64,000 nucleotides of DNA, taken from positions 186,001 through 250,000 of the forward strand of contig JAOALB010000014.1 of assembly GCA_025331125.1 (NCBI GenBank), read 5' to 3'. Below the pieces are notes generated by a model that saw only the letters and a list, made by a program, of their open reading frames with translations, ran no database searches and was not told where the DNA came from. This DNA comes from Mycogone perniciosa. Taxonomy: Eukaryota > Ascomycota > Sordariomycetes > Hypocreales > Hypocreaceae. Made by a program: the position numbers and the translations under genes. Numbering within the stretch: position 1 is the stretch's first letter; each line of letters opens with the position of its first letter. Below, piece by piece: positions 1 to 11,600 of the stretch.

Positions 1-295
1 AGTATCAATCAAGCACCGCATCCCAAGACCGTCAGCGCCTTGTTGTTCTCCTAATCGCTCGGCCATTCCGGTTCCATTTGCTTGCTTGGGGACTCCAAGC
101 AAGGCTTTTTATTCATTCGCATCTAACAAGAGTGTCGTACATCATGGTCCTTTCCTTTGGGGCGTTACTGTCAAGACTTGTCCAGGGCTACTATCTGACT
201 CCCGATTCTTTGTCATGTCTTCGTTTGATCATTCCGTTACGTGACTAAAAGTTCGAGACTGCCGGGCGTCCTGGCCATGGCGGTGGTATCCACTG
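1..295. other. Intergenic, 3' side of the DUF7918-like gene
   Basis: No coding region or RNA gene can be supported here. It probably contains the 3' UTR of the minus-strand gene that ends at 296 and whatever separates it from the next gene outside the window. Confidence 0.5.
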
Positions 296-2131
296 CTAGA
301 GCTCCTCCTCCTCTTCTATCTTCAGCTGCGGCGCTGCGGTTGGTTCCTTGTTGCTAGGTTCAGAGTTTCCAGATACGATGGAACCCAATGCTGCGCTCAA
401 GCTCTGCGTAACTGAAAATCTGTCGCCAATATTGGTCTGATCCACGCTTGGCCGTGGCTTCTTGAGTGGACTGCCAACCATGGCCTCGGTGAGTGCATCA
501 ATGCCACTTTGCTGACTTGAGGATTCGGCGCCAGTATTTAGTCCACTCAAGGCCCCCTGAGTTCCCGGTGAGTCGGCACCGTTTCGCTGAGATGTTTCCG
601 GCGTCGAGTTCCCATCTGGCTCAGCGGAATGTGCCCTCTTAAGCTGTTTCGAATTTTAATTAGCTTTCCGGGACAGTCAAATTCTGAGCAGTAGCCTTAC
701 GTGTATACGATTGACCCCATCAGCCAGTTCACCCTGGAACTTGGCATCTTCCGGTGCCAGTGTGGATTTTCCTTCCTTGTCGTCGACCTCGTCCATCTTG
801 CCCAGAATCTCGCTGTCCTCATCTTCATCATCGCTGTCAAGGGCGATATTGCCATTGCTCTTCTTCCTGGCCTTTCGTCGTCGTGCTGCGTCAGCGTCTT
901 GGTCTCGGAAAGCAGAGAAGCCAACTGTGCCGCCTGACTTCAAAGGTCCTAGGTTGGAGAAATCAATTTGACCTGAGCGTCGTTTTGCGGAACTCGGTGT
1001 TTGAGAATTCTTGGATGATTGGAGAACCCCGATTTTCTGAAGTTGCCCTGCAGTCATGTCAGTTCATCGCTCTAGAATCCTGGTTGGGAAACGATAATGC
1101 GTACGCTCGCCACGATAGAAGAAAGTAAAAGTAGCGTAGGGCTTGTCAGGGCCATCAATTCCCGTAACCGTCTGGGTACTGATCGTCTTAGGATCAAGAG
1201 TCTTGGGTTTGGCAAAGCTTGTAGTGTGCTCGACGTCGGCATCAATGCCGTTGCCGCCCTCAAAATCCTCATCTCCGTCGTGCGCATCAAACTGAGGCGA
1301 GTACTCGCCCTTCTTGATCTCTCCTGAGGCGAGGACACGGAACATGGCCACTTTGATTTGACCAGTTGCCTCCGGAGGTTCATCATCATCGTCAGACGAC
1401 CAGGAGTCGGAGTCGTCATAGATAGCTTCGATTGGCTCAGCCTCATCACCGTACCGTAGGGTGCCTTTTCGCCCACTAGAGCTTTGGGGCGTATCCACGT
1501 TCGAATTACCCTCTGCAGCCTGTCGCCGTCTTCGTTTCTCAAATTTCTGACGTCGCTTCTCAAGCTTCTCTGCGGCATCATGTCCCTTGAGGTCGAGACC
1601 GTTTAGCCATCGCTCAAGACCGACCTCGCGGAACAAGAACTCGCGTTCAGCTAAGCCACCACCCTCCGATTCTGGGACCTGAACCCAACGACTATTGACC
1701 CAAGTCTCTTCGCCAGGACGCAACAAGGTAGCAACCTCTTCCTTGGCTCGACCATCAAAGTATATATAGGCAGCGATCGTTTCGTTTTCCGAGTTCGTCA
1801 TAGGGATGTACGGGGTAACAACCCCGGCAAACTTGCCCCGTTCAGACTGCGAACCATGGTGGAGACCGCCAACAAACTGCGGCTTCGGGTAGGGATTGGA
1901 CTCGGATGGTTTAGGGGCCGAGTACGGGATAGGAAGACCGGGGGTCAACAATGTTATAGAAATAGCAAATTTGGCAGGCTCCGGCTTGTTGCCCTCCCCG
2001 TTGAGATTTGGCTGCGGTACGGGTATGTACGTGCTGATGCGGGAGAGCCTCGACTGTTTCTGTATGCCATGTTCGGGTAGCGGAGCAGAGTTTGCATGAA
2101 TGCTCACCGCAATACCCTTGAAGCAGGGCAT
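296..2131 (-). CDS. DUF7918-like fungal protein of unknown function, three exons
   Basis: I model exons 2131-1105, 1047-701 and 643-296, giving 573 aa. Introns 1104-1048 and 700-644 are both 57 nt with GT..AG ends; the second has a GCTAAT branch site. The first junction restores YRGERQLQKIGVL, the usual end of the N-terminal domain in this family. The start is the Met of MPCFKGIAVSIHANSAPLPEHG; the frame is open to 2158, but the residues upstream look like leader. After the roughly 330-residue domain comes a low-complexity tail with basic RRRKARKK, acidic DSDDEDED and a terminal IEEEEEL, which suggests a nuclear protein. The domain resembles the fungal DUF7918 family, whose role is not known to me. 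Family call is moderately sure; the exon model is firmer. Confidence 0.8.
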
Positions 2132-2298
2132 TTTATCGTAGGAAAAGCGGTAGTGCAAGCAATATTGACGCGTGAAGGTAACGTTTGGGGCGGAAGAGCT
2201 TGTGGCGCTGATAGACGAGGGCGGGTCGTTCGTAGGGCGGTGGAGGAAAGGTCAAGCTCGCTGAATCGAAGCTCAGAGTCACCACCCAGACATCTCAT

Positions 2299-2848
2299 GC
2301 GATAGAGAGAGCGTGTGATCGGTCGTCCGCGGACGTCAAAAAAGACGCGTTAGAACGAGTATTCAGTCGACCGTGAGAAGCCCAAAAAAAATCTCAAAGG
2401 TATGAGAAGTAAAGCAACTGATCCATCACCTGTGAACCGCTACCGTAAATTAACACCTGAAGTTGGGACTCGCCAGCGAATGGCGGAAGGGGAAGTCGTC
2501 CCGCCGCAACGGATCATCGTATTGATCCGAGCGGGCTACGGAGTAGTACGGAGTACTGGTAGCCCAACTCATTGATCGCCCAAGTCTAATACATCATTTT
2601 TGGCTAATCATTGCCACAATCTCTTTTCCGCATTGATATCTTAATATGAGACTTCGGTAGTAGCAGTGACAAAATAAGGAAGCAACCCTGCACTTATCGG
2701 TGATCAAAGATTTGTAAAATGGGGCATAATTACTTCAAGCACGGGGCCCCTAATAAAATCGCCTTGGCACTATACAACGTTGAAGGCCATTAATAATTTG
2801 TACATATTATACGGAGTACTACCACCATAATATCTATATCTCTATCTA
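2299..2848. other. Intergenic region between the DUF7918-like gene and seipin
   Basis: This stretch should hold the promoter and 5' UTR of the DUF7918-like gene and the 3' UTR of seipin. It contains two copies of the dispersed TACGGAGTA motif, near 2550 and 2811. No coding or RNA gene is visible. Confidence 0.5.
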
Positions 2849-4116
2849 CTACTCCATGGGACTCCGTGACGATCTCCTGCGAACGCTGCCGCTTCCCTCC
2901 TCACTATAGCTTGTTCCGACGCCGGAATCCCGCAGCGATCTCGCCCCATTCTCCTCATCTTCATCATCGGCCTCGGCTCCCGCAACTGGGATCTCCGAGA
3001 GTGGACGCTCGCGCTCTTCCTCTTTCTTCACATCCGGCTCATGCTTCAAAGGCGGTTGTCTACCATAGGTAGGGAATGTTTGTGGATAATCAGATGGACC
3101 TTCTCTATCATCGAATTCATCGCTGTCATCCAATTCATCTTTTACAGCAGATCGGCCCTTTTGCCCTGGAGTCAGCTGCTCATTTTTGCTTGTAGGAGAC
3201 GAGCCTTTGATCGAGCTAAAAGCAGTCCATGCCACACTCATAAACAACAGCTCACAGGCCCAGAAGAGTGATGTGAACGCAATGTAGGTCGGTAGACGGT
3301 AGTGGAACATCAGCCATCGGAGACCACTAAGTTGCGCCGTCAAGGTCAATGCGGCGTTATAAATCTGGATTCCTTGTCCAGCCTCAACTTCAACATATGC
3401 CGAGGTAGGTGTCAAAGAGTCCCTGGGAAATGAAACGCGCTCGGCCAATGATATGATCATCGTACAAGTTTGTGAGCTTGGCAGCAACAAATGGTAAAAT
3501 AGAAACAGAATACGTGATGCCAAGGAGATCACAGGGTCCACGTATGGGACCAGCACAGGTCTGCGCGAGTTGAACAATATCGCATGTTGCTCAAAATCGA
3601 GATGTTCGTTGGCAAACTTGCGAGCGCTGGGCGCCAAAGCACCGCTACTCCTGGAATCCAGCAAGTATAAACTAACCATGAAGTTTCCGTGCTCGATATT
3701 CGGTAGCGACCGGGGCATCGAAAGTGTGACGGATATGTCGTACTCTTGCTGCGATTTCAACGGCGGTACAGAAAGCGCAGCGATGCCATATGGATTGGGG
3801 CTCAATCTTGATATTCAAGGTTAGCTAAAAATGATGTGATATGTCATGGTGAGCTCCATATACCCATATTGGAGGTAGACCGGGGTCGTAACGAATTGAT
3901 CTGGTACAAAGTTTTGAAAGAAGAGCGCTGAAGCAACGGCAGCCAGACAGAATAGTGTCACTGCAGCAGATCCGAGCAACGCAGTATTGACAACCGCCCT
4001 CTGTACAGGCTTAGAGGTGACGATGCGAGCCGTCTCTTTGAAGGTGTCCTGTCGCAAAGCAATTGTTAGCTTTCCTGTCCCGCTAGTATCAGCGAGGGAG
4101 TGCATTTGTTTACCAT
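2849..4116 (-). CDS. Seipin (lipid-droplet biogenesis protein)
   Basis: Seipins are ER membrane proteins at ER-lipid droplet contacts that organise droplet formation. Exons are 4116-4114, 4048-3864 and 3806-2849 (381 aa). The first coding exon is only the ATG: the sequence is ATG|GTAAAC, with intron 4113-4049 (branch GCTAAC) rejoining to MDTFKETARIVTSKPVQRAV. Intron 3863-3807 (57 nt, GCTAAC) rejoins TPVYLQYG to LSPNPYGIAALSVPPL. A first membrane helix lies at about residues 15-40 (AVVNTALLGSAAVTLFCLAA), the lumenal beta-rich domain follows, and a second helix is at about 235-262 (YIAFTSLFWACELLFMSVAW). The C-terminal 120 residues are acidic, disordered and cytosolic. No in-frame ATG exists upstream before a stop, so the split start is preferred. 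Confidence 0.88.
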
Positions 4117-4617
4117 CACGACCAAAAGCCGCTCGACTTTGCTGGCGCTGCTAAATTTGCTCCCAAGGCGACCAGACAGCTCGCCATAGGACTGAAAGTG
4201 GTGAGCAAGGCAAGGAGGTCGTGAGTTTGGTTGGTCGTGGGGTTGGTGTCGTCACATTTCTCCCAAGCAGTGGTACGACAGGTCATGTACTCCGTACCTA
4301 GATGTTGCATGTGATCTGCCCACAAGGCGGAGAGAAGCGCGAGCTGGCCAGGCCTCGAGTCGGTAACATTACACATACACATGGATTTCGAGTCCACTCT
4401 CCTGCTGCTGATAGATTGCGAGAACAAATATGTATTAAGAAATCGCGCCCAAAGGAGCATAAACAAGACGCGGCGTAGGTACATTCTTGCTAAAACGACT
4501 AATACTAACAGGTGCCCGTAGGAGGTACATACAAAACGAGCTCCACCTCAATGCTTCATACATGTTTGCTATTGAAGAAACACACACATCAACCATAAAT
4601 CATCCGTTACAACAAAT
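4117..4617. other. Seipin promoter and 3' flank of the F-BAR gene
   Basis: The seipin 5' UTR and promoter lie here, next to the 3' UTR of the F-BAR gene that ends at 4618. One TACTCCGTA motif is at about 4278. A 122-codon frame at 4116-4484 overlaps the seipin leader in another frame and looks like leader sequence. Confidence 0.45.
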
Positions 4618-7600
4618 TTAGCACGGCTGCAGGTAGTTGCTTGGGACCAGCCCGATTCGGCCGTTGCCCCCATGGACCTCTGCCTCCCACCAGCCGTCAT
4701 CCTGGTGGCGATAGACAGCAAGATAGTCGCCCTTTGCGAAGCCCAACTCCTCTGGGATGGCTGCTTGATACATATACATTGCACGTGCTACATATATGGT
4801 TAGTAATGGAAGTTCAATGGGCACATGATACGAAGGAACGGGGAGCTTACCCATGTGCAGAATTGGTCGGCCATCTTGTGAATACTGCCTTGACGGATCT
4901 GCTACGCTCTTGCTTCGTTGATGCCCTCCGTCGTACAGCCCCATAGCGCGAGACTCTGGTCGGCCCGAGCCTCGGCCTCTCTGTGATCTGTATGCGTCAT
5001 CCCCGACTGGAGCAAGTTGAACCGCCATTTCAGAACCGCCGTAGCTGCTCTGGGGGCGACTTTGAGGAGCATTATAATCTCTGTATGGTGACGGAGATAC
5101 CCCCCTAGTAGACCCTCTAGTAGAGCCCCTAGTCGATCCATGAGGTGATGACTGGCGGTAATATGCTTGATCGGAGGCCCTATTTTGAGACAGGCTGGTT
5201 TGGGAGGAATTGCGTTGATGGTGATCGCCATAAGGATTTGGTGACACTGATCGATAATCCATCCGGCGGGGGTCATTGCTCATTCGCCGTTGGGGGGATG
5301 CACTTCTCGTCGGGGCAGGGGAAACTGAACGAGGCATGTCGCTGCCCCGGGTTCCCGGCCTGGAGACTGGCGATGTGCCGCCATGCACAGAACCGCCATG
5401 CACAGAGCCACCATGTACAGAGCCACCATGTACAGAACCACCATGTATAGAACCACCATGGATAGAGCCACCATGGATAGAGCCACCATGGATAGAGCCA
5501 CCATGGATAGAGCCACCATGCACAGTGCCACCATGTACAGAGCTACCACCAACGGAACCTCTACGACCATCATCGCCGTAGATACTTCGCGACTGAACGG
5601 AAGCCTTCTTCGTTGCCTCCTTCATCGCTTTCGAGGTAACCGCAGGCGGAGGGACGCCTAATCTCGATACCTGAGTCTGAGCCTGATATGAGGGAGGAGG
5701 GGTTCCACGAGTTGCAGCGGCCATATCATGATTGCCGGGAGTAGGGATTGATCGCGACATCGCGGCTTCCGTGTTAGGAGCAGGACTGGATATTCCATGA
5801 TAATGGTCAGCCGACATCCTGACGGATGACTGTTTACCCAAATTCACATTCTTGAGTTCTGCCAAGGCAGCTGCAATAGGGTCAGGTTCATCGGCCTTCT
5901 GCTGAGTTGGCGGCTGTGCCCTCCGTCTTTGAGTGTCAGGAGTTGTCACAGGGAGAACATTTTGCCCGACACCAAGTGCGAGGCTTGCGTTAGCATCAAT
6001 TGGCTCCGGGCTTGCAGACCGGCCTTGCAAGAGGTTCCTGTTTTGTGGCTCATTGTTACTGTAAGGTTGGGGTCGACGGACAGGACTGGTCGAGCTCTGC
6101 TGATTTGATGGGTGCCATGTATTTCTGCTTGATTGGGAAGCAGCAGCAGCCTGCAGATCTTTGGTGCTCTTGCGCTTGAAAGGGCTGTGATTCTGGAAGA
6201 AGCCGCTTCTCTTCTTAAGCACGCGTTTCTCTGGGCTTCCGGCTGGCGCAGGATCTTGCTTTACTGGAGAGGTTTTACCGCTGGGAGGCTCCTGGCTTGA
6301 GAAGGATGTTGGGTTCGAATACTCGCTGTGAGAGTCCCTACTTGACGGTCTAGCCGACTGAGGATGTGAGCTGCGATCTGACGGAGGCCCAGGACGACAG
6401 AGCATTGTCATCCCCTCTCTTGGATATGGATCGTGTGGGACTGCTTGTACGGGCGAATGCTGAATGGCGTCATAGGGCGATTGGGGCTGCACCGCTGTTG
6501 GCGGTCTACTGCGGTATTGGTCCTCCATTGACATACGCATAGGTTGCTGGGGCTTCTGGGAAGTTTTTTGGGTGCCCTTCTGAGGAATCTTCTGAGGAGT
6601 CACCGTGGGCTCTCGGCTTGCCGACGGCACCGGGGCTCTATGAGCAAGATTATTCGCCAAAGCTGAGTTTGGATCGTGATGCGATTCAAATGTAGAGGGT
6701 TGCGGAGATGAGGAGCGGAATGCTGGGTTAATACTCCTCGGAAACTGGGCAACAGTGTAGTTTTCGTCTTCAGACACCTCTGAGTTGCTGTCATTAACAT
6801 CGCCGCGACAGAAGTTGATGTATTTGGGTGCTTCAGGAATTTCCTGGCCAGTTCCTCTTTCGTTGATGAAAGTGATGATATCTGTCTCCACATCCATCTT
6901 TTCCAAGGACAGACGAATCTTCTCACACGATGCGTCATCGCTGACACAGACGGTGGAAGCAATATTGGCAAAAGTCCAGAGGCTGCTCTTGGTGAAGTCA
7001 AGCCGTTCTTCTTCGAGATCTTGGAACTTGTCGGCTGCGGCCTTCCACTCTCGGTTCCATCGAACTGTAGTTTCTTCGAGCGCCTTGACAGCATTCTCGT
7101 ATTCTGTATTGGATGTTGCAAGGCTGATTTGTGTCTTCTCCAACTTGGCTTTGTTTCGGCGCTCTTCTTGGCCCATGACCATGTGACCTTGTGCAAGATA
7201 ACCTTTAATTTTCAAGCATTCTTGCTCATACTTGTCTCGGGTCTTGCGAGGTCAGCATCCGAATGATCGCTAGAGATGAAAACATGTGTCAAGTACCTTG
7301 TTGACTTGTTGAGTTTGCTGGATCTTCGTCTTCAGCAGTTTTTCAACTGTGTTCTGGACAATCTTTCGACGTTCCTTCATTCCACCCCCGAACGCAGCCA
7401 GTGGCTCCTCAAGTTCGGTTTTCATCTGGGAGGCAACAGCCTGGTGCTGTTTGGCCATTGCCTCGAGTTCGCCACGCACGGTATCCAAGGATGTCTTCAA
7501 TGTCCCTGTTTCCTGGGAGCCCAGCGACTTCTTGCTTAGGTTGAGCAGCTTTCTACAATATTCGTCTTCGATCGCGGCTCGAGCTATGATATTAATCCAT

Positions 7601-7848
7601 CAGAATGCGCTCTTAATTAATGGCTGCCTGGCACATGGCTTACCGCCATAGAATGACTTGAGTTCATCGCACGTCTGTTTAGAGCTGTGCATCCGCTCAA
7701 GGAGCGGCCCAACTCCAGCATCGTCCTTGCCCCAGAAATTGTTGGCAACTGGAGAAGGATTGTTATCAGCAGGCGCAATTGGAATGCAGAGGGGCCTGAA
7801 CTCACAGGACAGCGCGACCGCTGGTGCATCTGCCATAACTGCAGGCAT
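4618..7848 (-). CDS. F-BAR and SH3 domain protein, Cdc15/Imp2 type
   Basis: These proteins bind curved membrane and scaffold the contractile actin ring and septum. Exons are 7848-7806, 7748-7644, 7583-7297, 7242-4851 and 4787-4618 (998 aa); introns are 57, 60, 54 and 63 nt. Joined sequence reads ALSFANNFWGKDDAGVGPLL, then KSFYGARAAIEDEYCRKLL, then QQVNKTRDKYEQECLKIKGY, the standard FCH/F-BAR order (about residues 10-290). A long disordered Ser/Pro-rich centre follows, including an 11-copy HGG repeat. The C-terminus is an SH3 domain (ARAMYMYQAAIPEELGFAKG; DDGWWEAEV; GLVPSNYL). Translation may instead start at the second ATG at 7836 (MADAPAVALS). Family is certain; whether it is the Cdc15 or Imp2/Hof1 orthologue is not resolved. 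Confidence 0.93.
5377..5546 (-). repeat. In-frame 15-bp minisatellite encoding (S-I/V-HGG)n
   Basis: About eleven head-to-tail 15-bp units (plus-strand unit close to CCACCATGGATAGAG) lie inside the F-BAR gene. They encode VHGG, five SIHGG and four SVHGG in a row. Units differ mainly in the Ile/Val and Ser codons, and adjacent units are often identical, as expected from recent slippage or unequal exchange. The unit length keeps the frame. Confidence 0.93.
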
Positions 7849-8695
7849 TGTGCCTGAAGAGGGGATGAAGCAGGGTTACGTCGACAACGGGAGCAATCGA
7901 ATTGATCCTATGCTTGAAGTGTCTCTGAAAAAAAAATAAGAATTATACTTGCAGATGCAGCTGTGCAACTCCCAGAGCTTCACAGGTTGCTGTCGTAGAG
8001 TCAAGGCACGGGCACCCTGGGTGGCATGTCACAGGCACCGCTTTGCCAATATCAGGCTCAGGCGCTTTGTTTAGACACCCAAAATCCGTTCACGGGGCAA
8101 CGGTCTGGGTACTGGGCGTGGCTTATCACGTGACGGGACACACCCAACCTGGTGGCTCACCCTGGGACCACAAGCGGAATTTGCCGCTGTTCTCGTGCAT
8201 TGTCCTTTTCGGTAGTACGAGTACATACCTGACTCCATCCTCTACCCAACCTTCGTACCGACCGCACATTTGTTCGACCAGACAGTTCAAGCCCTGATTC
8301 CATCACAACCTGCTCGCAGGTCAAGCCTTTCGAACGACGCTGGACTTCCGCTACGCTCTCCCCCCAATCCCATCTTATCCGCTGCGCTCTTCAGCCGTCG
8401 CCCTCAGCGAAGCAAGACCACGAGGATCTTTCACGCGAACCCACTTTGAGTTCAAACCACATCCCACAATCAAGCTTGTCTCGCCTCGCCCTCTTCTCGC
8501 CTGGAAAGCTTCTGTCCGAGAGCCTGTTCTTTCGCGACCGATCGGTGACTCTACGACTTCTCCCTCATGTAGGAACGCCTTTCGACGCTCTCTCCACGCA
8601 GCCTTTACCTTCCCACATCTCCAGCCCACCCGCCTGCCACCGCTCCACAGGCAGGCGCCCTACCTTTAATCCTCGACAGCCACGAATATCCCTCC
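7849..8695. other. Divergent promoter region, F-BAR gene and NOT1
   Basis: The region separates two divergent genes and must hold both promoters. It includes an ATCACGTGAC E-box near 8125 and a C/T-rich stretch from about 8280 to 8690 that looks like the NOT1 5' UTR. The small open frames in it show no recognisable domain. Confidence 0.5.
8124..8134. promoter_or_regulatory. CACGTG E-box in the divergent F-BAR/NOT1 promoter
   Basis: A TCACGTGA core lies about 280 bp upstream of the F-BAR start and 565 bp upstream of NOT1. Such palindromes bind bHLH factors of the Cbf1 class in fungi. Function here is an inference from position only. Confidence 0.3.
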
Positions 8696-11600
8696 ATGGT
8701 CCCTCCACAAAGAGCGGGATCGTTTTCGCCAAATCCTGCGCAGACTCTTCAAACAGGAAGTAATCATTCGCCCCATCCATCGCACACTGGTATCCTTAGT
8801 GCTGGCGCAAGCCCCAGCACCAGCAGTCCGACAGGGACCAACTCCCTCACCAAGATTGTTGTCGCCCAAGTCTATCTCTTGCTCAGTACTATCAAGGAGG
8901 ACAAGGACCGCGCCAGGTGGGAACTACAGGTTGATCAATTAAGAAAGGTAGGCCCCTCATTTGTAGCTTTGTGGGACTTGTCTGACTAGGTGGTGGCTAT
9001 AGCTCATCGATGAACACGGTATGGAGGTTTTTTCAAAATACTTCACCCGGTTGGTGGCAGGCAATGCACCTCAGATATTCCCCGGCCTTAACAGGCCTGT
9101 CGCCAATCCGGGGAATTACCACATCCTCGTCGGCGAGATGCGCAAGATCGCACATGATGTCGATCAGGCTACAAAGATCGCAGAGTCGGTGGAGAGCGGC
9201 ACTGAGGACATCTTCCGCGACTTCGATCTGTCGACATTCATGGAACACTTCAAGCTCGATGCATTGGAAAAGACCTTGTTAGCTTTGGCGTTCAAGCTTG
9301 GATCTCGACCCGACCTGAAAACCAAAGGTAAGATACATGACCACATTGTGCTTGACCTAGTGCTAACGGACTCTTCAAATGCAGCGGACGCAATCCTGTC
9401 AACCAACTTCCCCACCTTCATGGATATCATCTCTCGGCCAGATATTGAAGCTCACGCTGATCTCAACCCCGCCTTTGTGTCCCTAATTGTCGATCGATTT
9501 TTGCAATATCACCCCCCAAGCTTCAATGCAGCATCAAGGAGAGATCTTCAAAATTACGTTGCAAAGCGTTATCTATCCATGGACCAAGCGCCTCCTTCCG
9601 AGGTGCTCGCCGCCCTCGATATCGGAAGAGTTTTAGCAGACCGGCCGGCTAATTCTTTGGCTCGATACATTCAGAAGGCTGGCGCCGAGTTCACCAAGGA
9701 TGAGGAAACGTGCTTCTCCTTCCTGCAGGGTCGTCCCAGCAATATACAATTAGGTCCAGACCAAGTTTCGGCAGCTCTCACGTATGCCGCGATTAGCCAG
9801 ACCCCACCTCATGATCCAGCCGTTCTCACCAGTGCTGTTCTACGTTTGATCCCGAAATCCTTCGACTGGACGGAGGTTGTCCTCTTTTTCGATCAGCCCT
9901 CTGCACGCATATCATCGTCCCAGTTTCTGCGGCTCTATAAGGCTCTCCTCCCCATCGCTGAAGATCCAAACAACAATTTTGACATCCAACGCCTGTGGGG
10001 TGGATCGTGGAGTGAACCAGAGGCGCAGTTGTCGTTTGTGAGCGCTTATGCATCATTGACACCTGAGCAATTGGATGCAACCGCGATCCCTGGCCTCGAC
10101 CGAAGCATCACGGTAGATGATTATGCCAACTCGCCACCAAATGTACGGGAACGAGCTGCCGTTGTTGTTAAGCATCCTCTCGTGTCGGTTGCCGCTCTAT
10201 CGGCCATATTCAACGTCGCCCTCAACTCCGTACATGCGTCACAGAGCGTGGAGGCAAAGAGGCTATTTCAGGAAGTTGTCGTGCCGAATCTGGACATATT
10301 CTTGGTCTCTGCTTTTGAGGTTCCTCGTCAATCGTGGGCTGCCATGGCAGTGGATACCTTGAATTCCCTGTTTGAGACGTTCCTGTATAAGCGATCACCG
10401 GAGTACGATTTCGTGTTGGATAGTCTATGGAAGAAGGACAAGGAATGGGTCATACAGCGACTTATCGATGCGCATGCGATCAAGCCTGTTGATCTCCCAT
10501 TGGTTTTTGACCACGCGGTGAAACACAACTGGCTTGATGAACTGATCTATCTTCCAAACGGCTTTGGTATCGATTTGGCAGCTTTTGCACACGCTGAAGG
10601 CTACCTGGATCTCACTAAATGGGCGCGCTACAACACTGATAGGAGCAATGAGATGGCGCGCACATTGTTGCAGTTTCTCATGATAAAAGCCAATTTGGAG
10701 ATACAGTTTCAGCGTCCCCCAGATGGACAGCCACCAGTTAAAACCAGTACTATCCTGCAGGTTCGAACGGTCTCTGCCTTGCTACAGATTCTTGAGGACT
10801 TCCTCCCCAAAGCTCCGGTTCACGATCTCATTCTTGTCCAACGCCATTGCATCACCGCATACCCTCGATTAATCAACTACGGCGAGGGCTATGATGACAT
10901 TATTGATGCTAATGGCAAGGATGGGAACGCCCTACCTCAGGCTGCCAATAGCAAAATGGAAGAGCACTACAAGAAAATGTATGGAGATGAGATACAGGTT
11001 CGAACCATCGTCGAGATTTTGGACCGTTACAAACACTCGAGGGATCCTCTGGATCAGGACGTGTTTGCCTGCATGATACATGGCCTCTTCGACGAGTACA
11101 ATCACTACGTTGATTATCCTCTAGAGGCTCTTGCAACAACTGCAGTTCTTTTTGGCGGCATAATATCCCACAAACTGATCTCTGACCTCCCTCTCAAGAT
11201 TGGTCTTGGCATGATCCTGGAAGCAGTCAGAGATCACATGCCTGATGATCCCATGTACAAGTTTGGTCTCCAAGCACTAATGCAACTGTTGGTTCGTCTC
11301 CGAGAGTGGCCTGGTTTTTGCAAACAACTTTTACAGATCCCTGGTCTTCAAGGTACGGAGGCTTTCAAGAAGGCTGAGGAGATTGTTCGAGATCATGAAG
11401 AGGAACTTGTACGTGCTCGTAATGGAACGACCACACCACATGGCATTGGGTTTTCAGGGGATTCTTTTACCAATGGAACTGCCGACGAACCGGTCAACAC
11501 CGACCGACAAGCCCCAGCATTTGCGGCCATCAATGTCGATCCCACCCCCCCTGGTATGGACTTTGAAGATCCTGATGATGAGGCACAGGGCAAGATTCAA

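Noticed and set aside
10990..11010. tRNA B-box-like GGTTCGAACC
   Set aside because: It lies inside the NOT1 coding exon and no cloverleaf can be built around it.
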